A stretch of 12,791 nt of DNA, taken from NCBI GenBank assembly GCA_005879255.1, contig VBKY01000257.1:1-12791 (forward strand), read 5' to 3'. The notes beneath the pieces are model-generated. The model was not told where the DNA came from. It worked only from the letters and a program-made list of their open reading frames with translations, and did not search any database. Shown piece after piece: positions 6,819 through 12,791 of this stretch. Positions within the stretch are counted from its first letter, which is position 1. The number at the start of each line of letters is the position of its first letter. The position numbers and the translations under genes are program-made. The stretch comes from Deltaproteobacteria bacterium. GTDB lineage: Bacteria > Desulfobacterota_B > Binatia > UBA9968.

Positions 6819-6855
6819 GATGGAGGATGAGAAACGCCATTCTCTATCCTCCATC
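6819..6855. terminator. 15-bp hairpin between convergent genes
   Basis: GATGGAGGATGAGAA (6819-6833) pairs completely with 6840-6855 apart from one bulged T at 6845, closing a 6-nt loop. It lies 18 nt past the DoxX-family stop and about 30 nt past the glcE stop on the other strand, so it may end transcription from both sides. Neither side has a T run, so it may instead act by blocking exonucleases or be a dispersed palindromic element. Confidence 0.6.
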
Positions 6856-6885
6856 CTCAATTAGTGCGAGCGAGCCCGGTGCTGT

Positions 6886-8163
6886 CTAAAGGCCGGCTAA
6901 AAAGCGGCCGGGATTGAGCAATTCTTTGGGGTCGAATTGCCGCTTGATCTCACGGATGAGAGAAACTGTCGGTGGCGATGGCCCCCATACCTCGATCCCC
7001 TGTTTGAGATCCGGCGGGGCCGAGAAAATGACGGCGTGACCGTGCTGCTGGTGTGCCAGTTCAATCAACTCTGAAAAATGCTCCAAGCCGGATCTGCGCG
7101 CTGGTAAAGCCAACCAGACCACGCCCACGGCGATATCGCTAATCAGTTTCACCCCGGCCCAGTTTTGGACGAGCCGAGCAAAATCAAAAATTTTGGCGCG
7201 AGGCAGAGTCACGCGGTAAACCAAACAATCAGACTGAAGCGGGAAGTCGCGGAGCTTTCCCCAGAATTCATTATGGCTTTCAGCTCGCAAAATCGTCGTG
7301 ATCATGCCAATTCGAGCCGCGATGTCGTCAAGGTCGCGCAGATGGCGCGCTACGGTTTCCTCAAATCCCTCACACCAGATAGCGAGCTGCCATTGTCCCT
7401 CGGCTCCATCGTTCGAGAGAAAGATCGCAGCCGGCAGCAGCGCTGAGCGAGAAAGCTCTTCACCGAGTCGCTCAGCCTGAGCCAATGTTCCGGAAGCGAT
7501 CACGGTCGCTGCTGTTTCCGCAACGGGCGCCGTCCGCAACGTCACTTCCGTGATGATGCCGAGAGTTCCGAGAGAGCCGACGAAAAGTTTACACATGTCA
7601 TATCCCGCGACATTTTTGACGACTTTGCCGCCGGCTTTGATTTGCTCGCCGCTAGCGAGCACGACTCTCATGCCGATGACTAGATCGCGCACGCTGCCGT
7701 AGTAGCTTCGCCGCGGCCCGTTCAAGTTGCTGGCAGTCGCGCCGCCGACGGTCGCGCGATCCGGAAAGGGAGCCTCGATCGGCACGAACTGTTTTTGTGG
7801 CGCCAGCGAAGCTTGCAAATCGCTCAACGTAATCCCACTTTGGACGGTCGCGGTCAGGTTGGCATGATCGTGCTCGATCACGCGATTGAGCTTCCTCGTC
7901 TCGACAATGACGTCGGTGTGACGTGGAAGATTACCGATTGCCATAGCTGTGCCGCCGCCCCAAGGAATGATGGCCGCTTCCTCTTCGGTGCAGAGTCGCA
8001 GAGCCGCAGCGATTTGTTCTGCAGACTCGGGACGGCAGACGAGATTTGGCCGCCTTCCGTCAATCGAATGGGCGCTCTCAAGGCCGGATTCGGCTTCTGC
8101 TACGGCGCCGGCAGCCAGCGCGGTTTCGAGCTGTCTTCTCAGTTGCTCAACGTTGACCTTCAT
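6886..8163 (-). CDS. glcE: Glycolate oxidase FAD-binding subunit GlcE-like
   Basis: Second flavoprotein-type subunit of glycolate oxidase, which oxidises glycolate to glyoxylate together with GlcD and GlcF. The 425 residues carry a PCMH-type FAD-binding domain (about 35-215): PWGGGTAM (68-75), the ATVGGATASNLNGPRR turn (137-152), GGKVVKNVAGYDMCKLFVGSLGTLGIITEV (178-207), then an FAD-oxidase C-terminal region ending in FDPKELLNPGRFL. It is longer than E. coli GlcE (about 350). The start taken is ATG at 8163, whose bases overlap the TGA of glcF (ATGA, 8160-8163), indicating translational coupling; no clear Shine-Dalgarno precedes it. An in-frame extension to 8262 exists but lies inside glcF and reads as low-quality sequence (RRPTVWSQTKCL). 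A plain FAD-linked D-2-hydroxyacid dehydrogenase subunit is the alternative, but the three-gene set favours GlcE. Confidence 0.88.
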   Translation of the reverse strand: MKVNVEQLRRQLETALAAGAVAEAESGLESAHSIDGRRPNLVCRPESAEQIAAALRLCTEEEAAIIPWGGGTAMAIGNLPRHTDVIVETRKLNRVIEHDHANLTATVQSGITLSDLQASLAPQKQFVPIEAPFPDRATVGGATASNLNGPRRSYYGSVRDLVIGMRVVLASGEQIKAGGKVVKNVAGYDMCKLFVGSLGTLGIITEVTLRTAPVAETAATVIASGTLAQAERLGEELSRSALLPAAIFLSNDGAEGQWQLAIWCEGFEETVARHLRDLDDIAARIGMITTILRAESHNEFWGKLRDFPLQSDCLVYRVTLPRAKIFDFARLVQNWAGVKLISDIAVGVVWLALPARRSGLEHFSELIELAHQQHGHAVIFSAPPDLKQGIEVWGPSPPTVSLIREIKRQFDPKELLNPGRFLAGL

Positions 8164-9470
8164 TTTTGGGACGCAGTTTCTGCGGCGCTGTAAGAGCGTT
8201 CGAGGAGGTCCATCAGGTGATAAACACTTAGTTTGGGACCATACTGTTGGGCGCCGTAACACAGTTGAAGCATGCAGCCGGGATTCGGCGCGACGACTGC
8301 TTCGGCGTCCGTCAACGCGATTGTTTGCATTTTTTCCTTGAGGAGATGCCGCGACATTTCAGGATGGGTAATGTTATAGATTCCCGCGCTGCCGCAGCAG
8401 CGGTCGGAACCTTCCATCTCGACGAGCGTCAACCCAGGAATCGATTGCAGCAATTTACGTGGTTGCGAGCGAATTCGCTGGCCGTGCGCGAGATGGCAAG
8501 GGTCCTGGTAGGTTACCGTCATTTTTACGGCGCCGAGTTCGCCAACTAAGCCGAGGCCAGCAAGAAATTCGCCTGCATCTTTAACGAGTGATCCGAAGCG
8601 ATCCGCCTTCTGGGCATAGGTGGGATCGTCCCGCAGCAGGTAGCCGTACTCTTTCATCGCGGCGCCACAGCCGGCGGCGTTGACGATGAGCGCATCGACA
8701 TTGGCGGCCAGAAACGCGTCGATGTTTCGCCGCGCCATCTGCTTTGCCGCGGTGCTTTCGCCGTTATGAATATTCAACGCGCCGCAACAGGTTTGGCTCT
8801 TTGGAAATATGACGTCGCAACCGTTGCGTTGCAGCACGCGCACGGTGGCTTCATTCACATCGCCAAAGAGCAGGGGCATGACGCAACCATTAAGCATGGC
8901 AACTTTAGCGCGGCGTTGGCCGATCGCTAGATGCGCGTTCGAATCAGGACGGAAAAGACTTCGAGGTACCACCGGCAACAGCGCGTCCATTTCACGCAAC
9001 TTCTTTGGCAACAAAGATCGCGTGATACGCTGCAGCCCACTGCTTTGGTAAATCCGCAAAAGTGTAAAAACAAAACGTAGTCGTCGCGGGTAGGGGAGCA
9101 ATTGGCTAAAAACGAAATTCAGAACGGCGCGTGTGAGATCGGAGCCCGGCGGGCCGAGATGCTCGCGCGCGGTCTCGGCGATGCGTCCATATTGAACGCC
9201 GGAAGGACAGGCCGTCTCACAGGCGCGGCACAATAGACAAAGATAGATGTGTTCTTTGAAGCGCTCGTTGAGCTCGATGCGTCCGTCGGCGGCCGCTTTG
9301 ACTAAATGGATCCTTCCACGCGGCGATTCGGGCTCCAGCTTTAGCACGCGATACGTCGGGCACTGGTCTAAACAAAGGCCGCAGTGGACGCACTGGTAAA
9401 GTTCGGGGAGATCGAGAGTTGCGACCTTGGATTGGTTGGCGCTGTCAATGGTGGGATGGGTGTGTTCCAA
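8160..9470 (-). CDS. glcF: Glycolate oxidase iron-sulfur subunit GlcF
   Basis: Carries electrons from the flavin subunits toward the membrane quinone pool. The 436 residues have two ferredoxin-type 4Fe-4S motifs: Cys27-x2-Cys30-x2-Cys33-x3-Cys37-Pro and Cys78-x2-Cys81-x2-Cys84-x3-Cys88-Pro. Two CCG (cysteine-rich) domains follow: one with Cys195, CCG at 227-229 and Cys267; the second with QDPCHLAHG (321-329) and CCG at 357-359. The layout and length match GlcF and related LutA/GlpC-like subunits. The start is TTG at 9470: AAGAAGG (9477-9483) sits 6 nt upstream and no ATG fits nearby. The stop overlaps the glcE start by 4 nt. Between this gene and glcD lies an unusual 65-bp hairpin of 7-bp repeats. 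Confidence 0.92.
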   Translation of the reverse strand: MEHTHPTIDSANQSKVATLDLPELYQCVHCGLCLDQCPTYRVLKLEPESPRGRIHLVKAAADGRIELNERFKEHIYLCLLCRACETACPSGVQYGRIAETAREHLGPPGSDLTRAVLNFVFSQLLPYPRRLRFVFTLLRIYQSSGLQRITRSLLPKKLREMDALLPVVPRSLFRPDSNAHLAIGQRRAKVAMLNGCVMPLLFGDVNEATVRVLQRNGCDVIFPKSQTCCGALNIHNGESTAAKQMARRNIDAFLAANVDALIVNAAGCGAAMKEYGYLLRDDPTYAQKADRFGSLVKDAGEFLAGLGLVGELGAVKMTVTYQDPCHLAHGQRIRSQPRKLLQSIPGLTLVEMEGSDRCCGSAGIYNITHPEMSRHLLKEKMQTIALTDAEAVVAPNPGCMLQLCYGAQQYGPKLSVYHLMDLLERSYSAAETASQK

Positions 9471-9476
9471 TGGTGA

Positions 9477-9483
9477 CCTTCTT
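9477..9483 (-). promoter_or_regulatory. Ribosome-binding site that fixes the TTG start of glcF
   Basis: Minus-strand AAGAAGG, 6 nt before TTG 9470-9468, supports that rare start codon. It lies 3 nt from the base of the heptamer hairpin, so folding of that hairpin could influence ribosome access. Confidence 0.6.
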
Positions 9484-9486
9484 TAG

Positions 9487-9551
9487 GTTTCGAGTTTCGG
9501 GTTTAAGGTTTAGAGTTTTCAACCCGGAACCCGAAACCCGCAACTCGAAAC
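9487..9551. repeat. Inverted array of 7-bp repeats (GTTTCGR) forming a hairpin inside the glc cluster
   Basis: The 65 bases keep a strict 7-nt period. Five units of the GTTTNNN type run from 9487 to 9521 (GTTTCGA, GTTTCGG, GTTTAAG, GTTTAGA, GTTTTCA). Four units of complementary type run from 9522 to 9549 (ACCCGGA, ACCCGAA, ACCCGCA, ACTCGAA). The outer arms pair 9487-9496 with 9542-9551 (10 bp) and, after one mismatch, 9498-9504 with 9534-9540 (7 bp). It fills most of the 88-nt gap between glcD and glcF. Confidence 0.85.
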
Positions 9552-9558
9552 GGGGTCT

Positions 9559-10995
9559 TCAAATCCATAACCCCGCTGGAATACTTGCCGGTTGACGGCG
9601 TATTTCGCCGCAGCTTATCGGTGTTGGGAAGAGCTTTGCCGGATTGAACCGGCCATCAGGATCGAATGCTCGGCGCACGCGCGTCATAGCTTCCAGATCT
9701 GCTTCATTGAAAAGCAGCCCGATGTAAGCTTTCTTCTCAAGGCCTACGCCATGCTCGCCGGTGATGCTGCCGCCAAGCTCGATGCACGCACGCAGCGTCG
9801 CCGCGCCGGCTTCGACGACGCGGTCCAATTCACCGGGCACGCGCATGTCGAAGAGAATATTCGGATGCAGGTTGCCGTCGCCGGCATGGAATACGTTGGC
9901 AATGCGCAGATTAAATTGCTTGCTGATCTCGGCGATGCGCTGCATTATCTCCGGCAGTTTGCTGCGCGGCACCACGCCGTCCTGTACATAATAGTTGGGC
10001 GCCAAAGCGCCCATGGCGCCGAAGGCACCCTTGCGCCCCTTCCAAAGAAGCTGGCGTTCGGTCTCATCTTTAGCGACTCTGACCTCGCGCGCGCCGCTAC
10101 GCGTGCAAATATCGCGCACGAGTTGCATCGAACGCTCCGTGTGTTCGATCAGGCCTTCGACTTCGACGATCAATACCGCTTCGGCATCGCGGGGAAAACC
10201 AACCGGCGCGCCGGTCTCAATGGCTTCGATGGTCGTTCGGTCGATCATCTCCAACGCTGCTGGAATGATTCCCGCCCCAGTGATATCGACGACGGTCTGC
10301 GTCGCCCTGTCCATTTGATCAAAAATTGCCAGCAGAGTGCGGACGGATTCTCGGCTCCGCATGAGTCTGACGATTGCTTTGGTAACGATTCCCATCGTCC
10401 CTTCGGAGCCGACGAATACTCCGCAAAGATCGTAGCCGGGCGTGTCCGGCACTTCACCGCCGAGCCAAAGGATTTGCCCATCATCGAGCACCACTTCGAC
10501 GCCGAGAACGTGATTCGTCGTTACGCCATAGGCAAGCGTGTGCGGGCCGCCGGAATTATTTGCCACGTTGCCGCCGACGGAACAGGCGGCTTGGCTGCTC
10601 GGGTCCGGCGCATAGAAGAAGCCGTCTTTAGAGACGGCTTTCGTAACATCAATATTGATGACGCCTGGTTCGACAATAGCGATGTGGTTTTGCAAATCGA
10701 TTTTCAAAATGCGATTCAGCCGGGCAAGCGATAAAATAATCCCGCCTTCGGCGGGCACAGCGCCGCCGGCAAGGCCGGTGCCCGAACCGCGCGGCACGAT
10801 CGGAACATTGGCTTGTTGGGCAAGCTTGACCACCGCGGCCACTTCTTCGGCGTTAGCAGGGAGCACAACGATCTCCGGCATAACCTGAAAGATCGATCCG
10901 TCCTGCTCGTAGACGATGACGTCCTCTTTCTCGACAAGTGCGTAACGATCGCCGACGATCGCACTCAACGCATTGATAAGAGCGTTCCGGGTCAT
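9559..10995 (-). CDS. glcD: Glycolate oxidase FAD-linked subunit GlcD
   Basis: Catalytic flavin subunit of glycolate oxidase (glycolate to glyoxylate), of the FAD-linked 2-hydroxyacid oxidase family. The 478 residues match family length. The FAD domain shows VPRGSGTGLAGGAVP (67-81), DPSSQAACSVGGNVANNSGG (131-150), DTPGYDLCGVFVGSEGTMGIVT (184-205). The C-terminal catalytic domain has NVFHAGDGNLHPN (367-379) with His370 and His377, and GSITGEHGVGLEKK (409-422) with Glu414 and His415, the expected active-site and metal-binding set. The ATG at 10995 is preceded by GAGG with a 10-nt spacer. It is the first gene of the D-F-E cluster, with 88 nt to glcF. The related possibility is a D-lactate dehydrogenase; the separate glcF and glcE partners make the glycolate role more likely. 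Confidence 0.92.
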   Translation of the reverse strand: MTRNALINALSAIVGDRYALVEKEDVIVYEQDGSIFQVMPEIVVLPANAEEVAAVVKLAQQANVPIVPRGSGTGLAGGAVPAEGGIILSLARLNRILKIDLQNHIAIVEPGVINIDVTKAVSKDGFFYAPDPSSQAACSVGGNVANNSGGPHTLAYGVTTNHVLGVEVVLDDGQILWLGGEVPDTPGYDLCGVFVGSEGTMGIVTKAIVRLMRSRESVRTLLAIFDQMDRATQTVVDITGAGIIPAALEMIDRTTIEAIETGAPVGFPRDAEAVLIVEVEGLIEHTERSMQLVRDICTRSGAREVRVAKDETERQLLWKGRKGAFGAMGALAPNYYVQDGVVPRSKLPEIMQRIAEISKQFNLRIANVFHAGDGNLHPNILFDMRVPGELDRVVEAGAATLRACIELGGSITGEHGVGLEKKAYIGLLFNEADLEAMTRVRRAFDPDGRFNPAKLFPTPISCGEIRRQPASIPAGLWI

Positions 10996-11079
10996 ACCCT
11001 AGAGGCCTCGTCTAACGCCGTCGCTGGACTTATATGAAGATAACCGCCGCACATAATTTTCTTCTCACTCTTCGGCGCA

Positions 11080-11460
11080 TCACATTGTCCGCTGGGCTTC
11101 GAGGGCGCCGAGCCGCTCCTTGGCGTCGACCAGGATCGGAATATCCGGCTCGGCATCCTTCCAAAAACGTAGAAAGCGCCGGTAGGCTTCGGCAGCGGCG
11201 TGAAATTCTTTCTTCTCCTCGCATAGCAAGCCGAGACCATAGTGAAACTGGATCATGTAAGGGGACGAGTGTCGTTCGGATTCCAGCGCTTTCCGATACC
11301 ACGCAATCGCATTATCCTGGTCCCCCATGAGGGCATAGGTCTCGCCAAGCGCTCCCATGTAGATCCGATGGTACCTTCTGCGCGGGCCAGACAGGGCATT
11401 TTCCAGAAAGGTCTCCGCGGGCGCGGCGGAGCATCCCGACGAGGAACATATAGTCGGCAT
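11080..11460 (-). pseudogene. Frameshifted C-terminal part of the cyclase/TolB/TPR protein
   Basis: This frame holds the natural ending of the protein encoded at 11312-12791. From about 11400 down to 11080 it shows two TPR units (GETYALMGDQDNAIAWYRKALE and the following YGLGLLCEEKKEFHAAAEAY) and a final FLRFWKDAEPDIPILVDAKERLGAL, a closing segment usual for cyclase-TPR proteins. It lies +1 relative to the main frame, so one extra base or two lost bases separate the parts. Its apparent ATG at 11460 lies inside the upstream coding sequence and has no ribosome site; the first 15 or so residues look like out-of-frame translation. It is not a separate gene. The shift could be a true mutation or an assembly error. 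Confidence 0.75.
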
Positions 11461-12791
11461 TCTCTTCCCGAGGCTTGCTGCTCGCCGCGATTAGCTTATT
11501 GGCGATCTGTTCTCCCTCCTCAAACTGTCTCATCGCGGCGTAGGTTAGGCCGAGCCCCACCTTCGCATCGATCCCGCCAGTGTCGATCGTGAGGGCCCGC
11601 TGATATGCTTGCAGGGCTTGGTCATAGTTTCCCATCGAATGATGGAGATCGCCGAGGTAAATCCAGGTCCAATCGAAGTCCGGAAGGATCTCGGAAGTTC
11701 GTTCGAGCTGAGCGATCGCCGCGCGATACTGGCCCGCTTTTTCGTAAGTGGCCGCTAGTTGAATGGGGGCTCGGGGATGGAAGGGATCGAGACGCAAGGC
11801 TGTTTGATATTCGGCAATAGCTTCCTCGAGCTGGTCACGGTGATAGCAAACATCCCCGAGGCTATCGTGGGCATGAGCGTGGTTAGGATCCAGAAGGAGG
11901 ACCCGTCTCATGGCGCCCTCCTCTTTATCCCACTCCTCCTTCATTTCGTAAACGTAACCAAGCGCAAAATGCGCTTCCGGCAAGCGCTGGTCTATACCCA
12001 GTGCTTTGAGCGCTGCTTCCTCGGCTTTACCGAGCCAAATGGGGTTCTCGTCCCAGCCTCTAACGATAAAGTACGCATAGCAAACGGCAAGGCCGGCGTG
12101 AGCAAGAGCATAATTTGGGTCCAGCTCTAGAGCTTTGAGGTACATCTCGATGGCAGATCGGTGTCCTCCTCTTGTGTACTGATAGAAAAGATGCCTGCCG
12201 CGGGAGTAGTAGTCGTAGGCCTCGATGCTCTGAGTGGGATTAGTTGAGAGCTTGGCCTTCTCGGCCTCCGTGAGGTTGACTCTGAGAGCCTGTGCAATGC
12301 TCTCGGAGACCTCATCCTGGATGGTGAAGAGGTCATCCAAGTTGCGATCGTACCCTTCCGACCAGAGGTGAAAGCCGTCCGCGGCATTGATGAGCTGGGC
12401 CGTGATTCGGACGCGATTGCCGAGCTTGCGCACGCTTCCCTCAAGGACGGAGCCGACTCCTAACTCCCGCCCTACATCCCGTGGGTCAATGCCCTTTCCT
12501 TTGTAGCGGAAGACGGTGCTGCGAGAGGTGACCTTGAGCTCCCGAATCTTGGAGAGGCGGGTGAGGATCTCCTCAGTCATCCCGTCGCTAAAGTACTCGT
12601 TATCCGGATCTGAGCTCATGTTTTGGAACGGCAGGACGGCGATCGCCCTCAAGCCGCTGGCCGCTTCTACAGACTTTGGCTCCCCCGCTTCTTCGCCGGG
12701 GATCAAATCGTAAATCTTGACTGGCTCTTTTATGTTGCGGAGCTGTCTTTCTCCGAGATCTCGGAAGAAGAGGTCTTTGTGGTTGCGGACT
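11312..12791 (-). CDS. Class III nucleotide cyclase end + TolB-like domain + TPR protein (5' partial, frameshifted)
   Basis: The frame is open to the right edge, so the gene begins outside the window. The first visible residues (KDLFFRDLGERQLRNIKEPV, then KIYDL) are typical of the last strands of a class III adenylate/guanylate cyclase domain, so a cyclase catalytic domain probably precedes. A TolB-like N-terminal domain follows (about 12650 to 12270: AIAVLPFQNMSSDPDNEYFS, TEEILTRLSKI, GSVLEGSVRKLGNRVRITAQ, DGFHLWSEGYDR). About seven TPR units then run to 11450 (such as AIEMYLKALELDPNYALAHA, AIAEYQTALRLDPFHPRA and YDQALQAYQRALTID). The natural end is lost from this frame near 11400-11445, where it runs into a poor tail (SGKCPVWPAQKVPSDLHG) and stops at 11312; the proper ending continues in the +1 frame to 11080. 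The inferred role is signal-dependent cyclic nucleotide synthesis or a protein-interaction platform. The stop at 11080 lies 84 nt before glcD on the same strand. Confidence 0.8.
   Translation of the reverse strand, partial: VRNHKDLFFRDLGERQLRNIKEPVKIYDLIPGEEAGEPKSVEAASGLRAIAVLPFQNMSSDPDNEYFSDGMTEEILTRLSKIRELKVTSRSTVFRYKGKGIDPRDVGRELGVGSVLEGSVRKLGNRVRITAQLINAADGFHLWSEGYDRNLDDLFTIQDEVSESIAQALRVNLTEAEKAKLSTNPTQSIEAYDYYSRGRHLFYQYTRGGHRSAIEMYLKALELDPNYALAHAGLAVCYAYFIVRGWDENPIWLGKAEEAALKALGIDQRLPEAHFALGYVYEMKEEWDKEEGAMRRVLLLDPNHAHAHDSLGDVCYHRDQLEEAIAEYQTALRLDPFHPRAPIQLAATYEKAGQYRAAIAQLERTSEILPDFDWTWIYLGDLHHSMGNYDQALQAYQRALTIDTGGIDAKVGLGLTYAAMRQFEEGEQIANKLIAASSKPREENADYMFLVGMLRRARGDLSGKCPVWPAQKVPSDLHGSAWRDLCPHGGPG

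Noticed and set aside
8164..8262. Longer GlcE starting at 8262
   Set aside because: The extra 33 residues lie inside glcF and lack family similarity; the ATGA overlap at 8160-8163 is the expected coupled start.
9487..9551. CRISPR-like repeats
   Set aside because: Seven-base units without spacers and with a self-complementary arrangement; no cas genes.
9592..10734. 380-codon open frame on the plus strand opposite glcD
   Set aside because: glcD on the minus strand has complete catalytic and FAD motifs; the opposite frame has no recognisable domain or ribosome site and is a codon-bias shadow.
10996..11060. A dedicated promoter for glcD in the gap after the TPR gene
   Set aside because: A TATAAG is present on the minus strand, but no acceptable -35 box sits at 16-18 nt; read-through from the TPR gene is equally possible.

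Overview
The window (roughly mid-50s % GC by eye) looks like chromosome from an uncultivated Gram-negative-type bacterium. A stand-alone NMT1/THI5-type substrate-binding protein, a glcDFE glycolate-oxidase set, a class III cyclase/TolB/TPR sensor protein and a metal-dependent PqqC/TenA-fold protein in one stretch recall Binatota/'Deltaproteobacteria', Rokubacteria or Tectomicrobia genomes. That placement is an inference with low confidence. No tRNA, rRNA, CRISPR array, transposase or phage gene was found.

Layout. Left part (1-4618): an unrecognised protein cut by the left edge (+); a degraded C-terminal fragment of a PqqC/TenA-fold gene (516-677, -); an alpha-glucan phosphorylase (+, 710-2848); then an intact homologue of the fragment (-, 2855-3547); then a secreted substrate-binding protein (-, 3620-4618) with a near-consensus promoter. 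The phosphorylase therefore sits between two copies, one dead and one alive, of the same gene. Middle (4619-6885): a terminator hairpin; a periplasmic MltD-type lytic transglycosylase with LysM (-); a divergent control region with two sigma70-like promoters and a 19-codon micro-ORF folded into a hairpin; a DoxX-family membrane protein (+); and a strong hairpin. Right part (6886-12791): glcD, glcF and glcE on the minus strand in the order D-F-E, with a 65-bp inverted array of 7-bp repeats between glcD and glcF; then a nucleotide-cyclase/TolB/TPR protein that is frameshifted near its C-terminus and cut by the right edge.

How the genes work together. GlcDFE is expected to form the membrane-associated FAD/Fe-S glycolate oxidase that feeds electrons from glycolate to the quinone pool. 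The substrate-binding protein and the metal-ligand-bearing PqqC/TenA-fold enzyme lie in tandem (72-nt gap) and may form a small scavenging or modification unit; no permease or ATPase lies beside them. The phosphorylase works in storage-glucan breakdown and converges on that pair with only 6 nt between stop codons. The items most worth a second look are the dead/live gene pair around the phosphorylase, the enzyme/binding-protein pair, a promoter that appears to start at the GTG codon, the structured micro-ORF, and the heptamer-repeat hairpin inside the glc cluster.
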